NCBI GenBank assembly: GCA_002749535.1
Contig: MZZL01000393.1
Location: forward strand, 507,103-571,102
Reading direction: 5' to 3'
Source: Apophysomyces variabilis
Taxonomy: Eukaryota; Mucoromycota; Mucoromycetes; Mucorales; Mucoraceae
DNA: 64,000 nt
Below the pieces are notes generated by a model. The model was not told the origin of the DNA, made no database searches, and saw nothing but the letters and a program-made list of their open reading frames with translations. Below, piece after piece: positions 58,378-64,000 of the stretch. Every line of letters starts with the position of its first letter. Positions within the stretch are counted from its first letter, which is position 1. Made by a program: the position numbers and the translations under genes.

Positions 58378-59610
58378 TCATGGAACGGGTTTTCTTCCAT
58401 AGGCCCAATGTACATTGATAAATGTCTGATATTCTACACACTCATCAAAAGTCTTGTCCAGAAATGCTTCATAATGCGCCTCTCTAAAATCCCCATCTAA
58501 CTCTAACAAAGGACAAATCACCGGTTTGAAATGTCTATAGACAGTGATGCCAATCTAAAAGAACCATATATAAAAATCACAGAACATCGGAAAGGGGTTG
58601 CCTTACCTCATACATCATCTTCCCGATATATCCTCCCCAGCATATCGGTATCGAAACATAATCAGATTGTACATCTTCAAATCCCGCGTCACATAAAACC
58701 TGTCGTACGGCAGGGCCATTGAATTTATCGGATTGTCTTGATCGTACATAAGCTTTCACTATTGCAAAAAATATCAATCTTCCATGTCATACAAAATACA
58801 AGATAAAAGACTAAGGCTTACAAGCTTGTATCAGTTTTGTATAAAGAGGACCAGCTCTTTTCGGAATGTAATCGATCTTGTTTTTAAAATGAAAGGCAAA
58901 ATGGAATGGTTGAGTCGCCATCGTTTATCAACTTGTATTTTTTTTCCCTTACCTCTACTAATTCAACATAACCCTCAGGTTTGGTTACTCGCATCAACTC
59001 CTTCATCACCCATGGTAAATCCTCGTTCATGTAAGCTGCACATAACATACGCTGGTGAACAAAATCGAATAAGTTATCTTCATGGGGAATTCCGTCCAAT
59101 ATATTTTGCGTTTGGAACCGACAATTTTGCGGAACCAAGTGAATCTCGGGCGCATTAATTCCCAGTGGCTCTACCATATCGATACCATAGAATGTTGCCT
59201 TTGGGAAATCGGTAGCGACATCTGTCGGAAGAAACAAAGAAAGCAAATAGAGGCGAAGGAGAAAAAGATTCGAATCAACGGACTTGATTACAAATGAGGA
59301 TCATTCTCCTACCGATTACCCAGCTGGCATTAACACCACAACCAACATCGAGGACTAATGCGTCTGTGTTTTGTAGGAGGTCGGTTACGGGAGCAAAGTA
59401 AGTCTTCTGGAAGACATGTTTATAGAGATAATGTTCGCTATGAAGACGGTTGGCTTCGATTTCGTTATTTGGAAAAAAATAAGCGGGACGATATTTGGGA
59501 ATGCTATTTGTTGAACTGGAGTCAGGACCACTGGACGTGCAGCAACTGGCAGAACTGTCACCGCTCGTGGTGTGTTTCGATTTTCGTTTCTTCGACACCT
59601 GGTTTCCCAT
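58378..59610 (-). CDS. SAM-dependent methyltransferase, predicted N-myristoylated
   Basis: Five exons (59313-59610, 58953-59221, 58822-58876, 58607-58758, 58378-58554) give 316 residues. The class I methyltransferase fold shows motif I VLDVGCGVNASW, motif II FYGIDMVEP, then LFDFVHQRMLCAAY and PWVMKELMRVTKPEGYVELV, followed by AGPLYTKLIQALKAYVRSRQ. The substrate is unknown. The N-terminus MGNQVSKKRKSKH has Gly2, Ser6 and following lysines, a textbook N-myristoylation signal with a polybasic patch, suggesting membrane attachment. A Ser-rich linker of about 25 residues precedes the domain. The upstream region is an extreme purine/pyrimidine tract (59637-59735). Just 162 bases lie between this stop and the RGP1 start codon. 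Function cannot be narrowed from sequence alone. Confidence 0.85.
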
Positions 59611-59636
59611 AGGTTGAAGGTTGTATTCGATATGGA

Positions 59637-59735
59637 ATGAAAAAGGAAGGGAAGAAAAAGAGAGAGAAAGAGAAAAAAGAGAGGCGGGAGGAAGGAAGAG
59701 GGGGAGAAACAAGAGGGAAAAAAGGAAGGCCCGGC
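59637..59735 (+). repeat. Purine-rich tract in the methyltransferase 5' region
   Basis: About 100 bases with almost only A and G on the plus strand, so C/T on the coding strand of the methyltransferase, ending about 25 bases upstream of its ATG. CT-rich blocks near transcription starts are common in fungal promoters; the length here is unusual within this window. Confidence 0.7.
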
Positions 59736-60987
59736 AAAAGAGAGACGGTGTCGTTACACACGGACATTTTCGGGCGCAACTTTTTTGGTTTCCAGTAGCA
59801 TGCCAAGTCCGCTTGGACAAAGGAAAGAGAAGAAGGATGTGGAGAAGGTGTTGGATCGATGAGAAGCATGTGCACTTTGTTGAAAGGTCTATACTCTAAC
59901 AATACTGGAGGCCTATGGGAACAGAAGATACCTAGGAAACATACCAAGATAAGGGATGCTGAGCTGATATATCTGATGGCTCGTGGTGGTACAGATCATC
60001 GTCAAAATGGAACCTTTGAATAGGCAAACAAACACTTCGGAACTATCCTCTTTATGGTGTTTCTGTACAAGTCTAGTCAGTTTGTTGTCATCGCCAATGA
60101 AGAATGATCCAGTCTTGTTGAGTGTGTCCAATATAGCAAATACGTGATTTCAGACGAAAACCACAGCTTCGGGTATGTCCACGTGGATTATGATCGGTGA
60201 TTTTAAATACGATTAATCGTTCCTGAACACAAACCCCATCTCACACTTTGAAGTATTAAGTACAATTTAATGATGCAAAATATCACCGTTTCCGATAGCC
60301 AGAAAATAAATAGTACCACAGTTAAGCTCCCATCTATGACACCACGCTGTCGCACAGACAACCAAACGCCAACCTAACCTGTTTCCCACCGTCAATCAAC
60401 ACTTCAACTGGCTATCATAGACTAAAGATGCTAAATTTGGCCTCGCTAGCTCCTAGTCTGCATCAAAAGTTAAATAATCCCTGCCCTATATATTTCCTGT
60501 TGCTCCGAAAGAAGAGCTCGCATGGGATGAAATTGTCCCAATCTGCTAGAAAAAGCGTGATAGGATGTAACGTGTGTATGCTGATGATAGTTAAACTTAT
60601 CGAATATCTTGCCATGTGTCTATGGTAATTAATATTGTTATTTTCATGAGATAACATACATTAGAGATTCGCTCTGTCCAACATTGCCTCCTCACTGACT
60701 TTGATCCCATCAGGCTAAGGGCTGCTTACGTAAAGCAAAACGAGGTAGATCACCACGAGCTCTTTGCTTGTTTCCGATCAATCAAAGACGGGCTGTGCGG
60801 ATATGTATATGCGTGAGAAAAATAGCAGGCATCCCAGTTTAGTTGCAAGAAATATTTAAATACGGATGTTGTCGGTAACATATCCGGAAAAGAAATTAAT
60901 CACTTTAGCGAATCAATATGAACCGCTGTTCTTTCCTTTCACTGCTTGGTGATTGCTTTCCGCGAATGGGGCTGAAATAGAGGCTTG

Positions 60988-61440
60988 TCATCCGCATGAG
61001 TTAAACCACACCAGTGACGTTATCAGCTTCTGATTACTAACCAGTGGAACTAAACAACTAGATGTCTCGGCCTTAGATATGTTGGAGCCTACAGACTCCT
61101 TTTCTTGCAATCTGTCACTCGAGGTTTTAAGGAACGCGGTTTGTGAGTTGATGTCGTAGTAAGCAGCGAGTATACGCCGCATGTTAGGACCAGCGTTCAG
61201 ATCCAATTCCACTACTACACCACTTGTAAGATTAAATTCCGATAGTATCAAGTCATCCTCCATTATCAGCTTAGAGACTTGCATTGCTTCTCTCGACAAA
61301 TGATGAGGGCACATCTCGATCCGGTACATGGTACGACGGTAGTCATTTGTTTGCTGTAATAAAGAACCATTAAAGACATATACCGAAAAGTACGGTTTAC
61401 CCAATACTTTCTTCTCTGGACAGAGAGACGTCGGATGCAT
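60988..61440 (-). CDS. Hypothetical protein (150 codons), doubtful
   Basis: An open frame starting with ATG at 61440 and closing at 60988. The composition is protein-like (MHPTSLCPEKKVLGKPYFSV; YRRTMYRIEMCPHHLSRE), without low complexity or membrane segments, and no motif is recognised. It sits in an otherwise empty region with collinear minus-strand frames upstream (61473-61688, 61721-61987). It may be a real lineage-specific gene, a decayed exon set, or chance. Confidence 0.3.
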   Translation of the reverse strand: MHPTSLCPEKKVLGKPYFSVYVFNGSLLQQTNDYRRTMYRIEMCPHHLSREAMQVSKLIMEDDLILSEFNLTSGVVVELDLNAGPNMRRILAAYYDINSQTAFLKTSSDRLQEKESVGSNISKAETSSCLVPLVSNQKLITSLVWFNSCG

Positions 61441-62025
61441 AACTTCTTTGTGGTCATTAAGTCAATATCATCTTAACTTAGTATCCTGAATAAAAATGCA
61501 CCATTTCTGTCTTGGAGATCGCATGTTAGAAAGGATGGTTTGTAAAAAGAAACGAGTACAAACTGATGGTTACACCGACGGGCAGTATCGTCTTTCTCCT
61601 TTAACTGCTCTGTCTTCTGATCGGAAAGAGAACATACTAGACTGGTGGTATATTCATCATTGCAGACAGCAAGAACACTTGCGAGCAAGAAACCGATGTA
61701 GTATCTACAATTATATTGAATTAAACCAAAGTAAATACAGATATTGGAATACTGCCTTCACCGCTACCGGTGCATGACCCTTCATTGACGGACGCAGGTG
61801 GATACCACCATATACAATGGTTACCCGCCGAAAACCTCTCACATGCCTCCCTTTCCAGACGTCCTTCTTGTTTGCCGACCACTTTGCTTTGTGGTTCTAT
61901 GAGAGAAATCAATTTGATCCGTGGTACCTTGAGGGTAATTTCAATGGCTGTTGCTACTACATATACATGCCGTGTTAAATTCAGCAACTATTCTGTCAGC
62001 TAGTGTTATCAAACGTCATACTTTG

Positions 62026-62070
62026 TGCTCGCCATAAGAGGCACCGAGAAAGTCGGTGCCTATACGAGCA
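62026..62070. repeat. 45-nt hairpin with two stems
   Basis: An outer stem TGCTCG/CGAGCA (62026-62031 with 62065-62070) encloses a perfect 9-bp inner stem AGGCACCGA/TCGGTGCCT (62039-62047 with 62053-62061) with a GAAAG loop. No gene abuts it. It could be a structured RNA or a transposon scar. Confidence 0.55.
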
Positions 62071-63615
62071 ATGCTAATCATGCATCCTATGATTAACGAT
62101 GTTAAGCATGAACAATTTGTTGCCATATAGCAATCCATACTTTTCATGAAATTTTACTGAGATTAGCAATGTATTGCTGAAACTCGCTGACTTGGCTAGG
62201 TTTAAGAAACGTTTTGTTTAGCTCATCATAATCTTCAGTCCAAATCCTGGATCGTTTCCTATTCTCCAACTCTAGTCGCTTGCATCAATTGAACTATGCG
62301 ATTGGCCACACTTTATTCGCGTTGCACGGGCGCTGCAAACAATAAGGATTGCGCCGCGTCAGATGCACTGTTCTTTTAGGAAGGAATATTCGGGTGCAGT
62401 CTGACAGATAACCCATTCCCTACTGGAAGTACTACCCTTGAAAACTTTTTCTTGATTATCCTGTTTTCATTATTGAGGTCCATCAGTAAAATACCTTATA
62501 CGCGATCTGACGTGTCTTTCCGTCTTTAGCGCTTGTGCCAGTTTTCGTATATGAACACTACATTGTCCTGCTTTCAGACAATTGTATTAGGCTTTACTCT
62601 GAGCGGCTGCTTTAGCAGGCGTGTTGTTCACACCGGCAAATTAATGAAGCAATTCGAAAAAATACATAGTCCAAAATCCTGCAAGATGTTCTTTTCTATC
62701 CATCTTTTGATATCTCTTTCAATCATTAATTTATTTATCGTGAATGTCAATGACCGAAGCATGATAAAAGCTTTTTTTGGCTTATACAAGCATAGAAGGA
62801 GCTATCATAGTGCTGACTTACCTTATGCTAACAGAAGGATCTGCGCGTACGAGCACATGAGCAGGGAGGTGGCGCGAGCGGTTTCCCGTGTATATGTCAG
62901 TACCGAGAAGGAAACCTCTGCCAAATGCCTTGTAGAATAGACGCCGAAACGTGCCCTGAAAATTGCCAGCCAAAATTGGAAATGAATGGCTTCGAAACGC
63001 ACAGCGTTTGTGGAGAGGTCGAGCAAATCTGTTTCAGAAATTGTTCGATAGAAACAAATATGCCGGTCAGTAATATCAGCTATGACAAGAGGCTGGAGTA
63101 GTCGTTCTTGAGGATAAGCATATTGATTTGGTACGAATGGTCTACATGCCTATGGAGATAACTGCTCGTACGATATGCAACCACAGGAGTAACAGATTCC
63201 TGTCGTAGTGCGTGCTGCAAGAGGACCTACCGAGGCAAAAGCAGTTGTTGGAAAGGCTAATTCCTCGGTTGCTTATTCTGCAGCATAAAGCTTTTTGTCT
63301 AGTTCTTGATGGCAACTCTGAAGAGTAACATATTTCGTGCCCAACAGTGTTAGCAGCCAATTGCCTCTATAGATGTTGATTCATAATGTGGTCTGTTGGA
63401 TTCCCATATGCTACCATTATGAAGTGAAGAAGCGCGTGTCTCCATGCTGATTGAATCGATGAAACTGGGGCTAGTTCGAGTAAACCACACCATCAGAGCG
63501 TTAAACTGCGTCATTTATGTGGAAAATAATGACGTGTCACTCTCACAGCGGGTTATACACCTTTTAAAGGTCCTAAGCCTATATTCCTTTCAATTACACT
63601 CTACGCATAAACGCC

Positions 63616-64000
63616 ATGTTTGCCGAACTACGTCGGATGAATGCGAGACAGGTACAAACAGAGATAGGCACACACAAAAGGAAGAGGTCATGCTGGTTGG
63701 GATAAACCCTGCCATCGCAGCAGAAACAGGATTAGCATAAAGTGAATGGATACTGGACGCGGCATAAAGAATGACTCTCACTAGGAAGGGGTTGAAAAAA
63801 CGCCCTCATTCCTTCAATAGGTCGCGTTCCAAGTTCTAAACATCTTGTCTATCGCAGCATCCGCTTTGATGATTTGGAAAGGATTAGCTGTCATTACGAA
63901 TACAGAAAGCCCTATTGTCGTTGTTCTCAGTGGAAGCATGGAACCTGCCTTCCACCGTGGTGACTTGCTCTTTCTGGCCCTCCCACAAAATGACCCGGTC
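63616..64000 (+). CDS. SEC11: Signal peptidase complex catalytic subunit Sec11, 5' part
   Basis: Sec11 is the serine protease of the ER signal peptidase complex and removes signal peptides from secretory proteins. Exon 1 is 63616-63651 ([12 protein letters not shown]), then a 169-nt intron (GTACAA..AATAG), and exon 2 from 63821 runs off the window. Exon 2 gives [20 protein letters not shown], a membrane anchor, then [20 protein letters not shown] and [12 protein letters not shown]. The Ser of SGSMEP is the nucleophile of the Ser/His dyad; the His lies beyond the edge. The N-terminal join reproduces the expected short basic cytosolic end, which supports the tiny first exon. Confidence 0.92.

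Larger units (their letters stand above)
59611..63615. other. 4-kb spacer, no gene recognised
   Basis: Contains the purine-rich tract at 59637-59735 and a stable hairpin at 62026-62070. The longest frames are 150 codons on the minus strand at 60988-61440 (contains MEDDLILSEFNLTSGVVVEL; unknown), 88 codons at 61721-61987 (-) and 135 codons at 62533-62940 (+). None shows a domain I can name. The first two, with 61473-61688, lie collinearly on the minus strand and might be exons of one unknown or decayed gene, but no in-phase splice joins were established. Confidence 0.4.

Noticed and set aside
62039..62061. Stem-loop resembling the terminal hairpin of a Cas9 tracrRNA (GGCACCGA..TCGGTGCC)
   Set aside because: The context is fungal, with no repeats, spacers or cas genes; the resemblance is a short palindrome arising by chance.
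1..64000. tRNA, rRNA and CRISPR features
   Set aside because: No cloverleaf-compatible A/B box pair, no rRNA core sequence and no repeat-spacer array was recognised by eye. A tRNAscan-SE or Infernal run would be needed to exclude short RNA genes.

Overview
The window is nuclear DNA of an early-diverging filamentous fungus, most likely Mucoromycota (Mucorales-like). The reasons are AT-rich sequence, genes with many short GT..AG introns (mostly 44-60 nt), an acyl-CoA dehydrogenase fused to cytochrome b5, a bacterial-type RNase P protein with a mitochondrial-style leader, and DNA transposons plus Fanzor (eukaryotic TnpB) genes. The species cannot be fixed from the sequence. A 990-base run of N and a single N inside a 97-bp duplication show that this is a draft assembly.

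Left arm (1-15.8 kb): transposon-rich. A large multi-exon Fanzor gene (2.0-7.1 kb, broken by the gap) is followed by a nest of elements: a Tc1-like element with TA-flanked inverted ends (7338-12437) whose left arm is split by a pogo/Tigger transposase and a serine-recombinase-like gene. A decayed CACTA-type (Tnp2) transposase (13.1-15.4 kb) and a tiny inverted-repeat element follow.

First housekeeping block (16-28.3 kb): TAF10 (-), a SNX41/ATG20-type sorting nexin (+), a TCD-type tRNA threonylcarbamoyladenosine dehydratase (-), gamma-COP SEC21 (+), a peroxisomal cytochrome-b5/acyl-CoA dehydrogenase (-) and an RnpA-like mitochondrial RNase P protein (-). The genes are packed closely, in convergent or divergent pairs.

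Middle accessory block (28.3-44.5 kb): long spacers, a second and decayed Fanzor gene (31.4-33.1 kb), a frameshifted C2H2 zinc-finger gene, two tandem paralogous MFS transporters of the Dal5/Tna1 (ACS) type with almost identical exon structure, and a 1.25-kb non-autonomous inverted-repeat element between them. A 106-bp sequence lies upstream of both Fanzor loci in the same orientation.

Second housekeeping block (44.6-59.6 kb): UBR1 N-recognin (+), convergent with CHO2 phosphatidylethanolamine methyltransferase (-), then RGP1 (-) and a putatively myristoylated SAM-dependent methyltransferase (-). After about 4 kb with no recognised gene, the 5' end of SEC11 (signal peptidase) runs off the right edge.

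Exon models were built by hand. For TAF10, SNX41, TCD, SEC21, the dehydrogenase, the RnpA-like gene, both transporters, UBR1, CHO2, RGP1 and the methyltransferase, the exons sum to a whole number of codons and end on a stop. The most interesting material is the Fanzor pair, its shared upstream sequence and the nearby serine-recombinase-like gene, because Fanzor/TnpB together with a serine recombinase is the gene pair of IS607-type elements.
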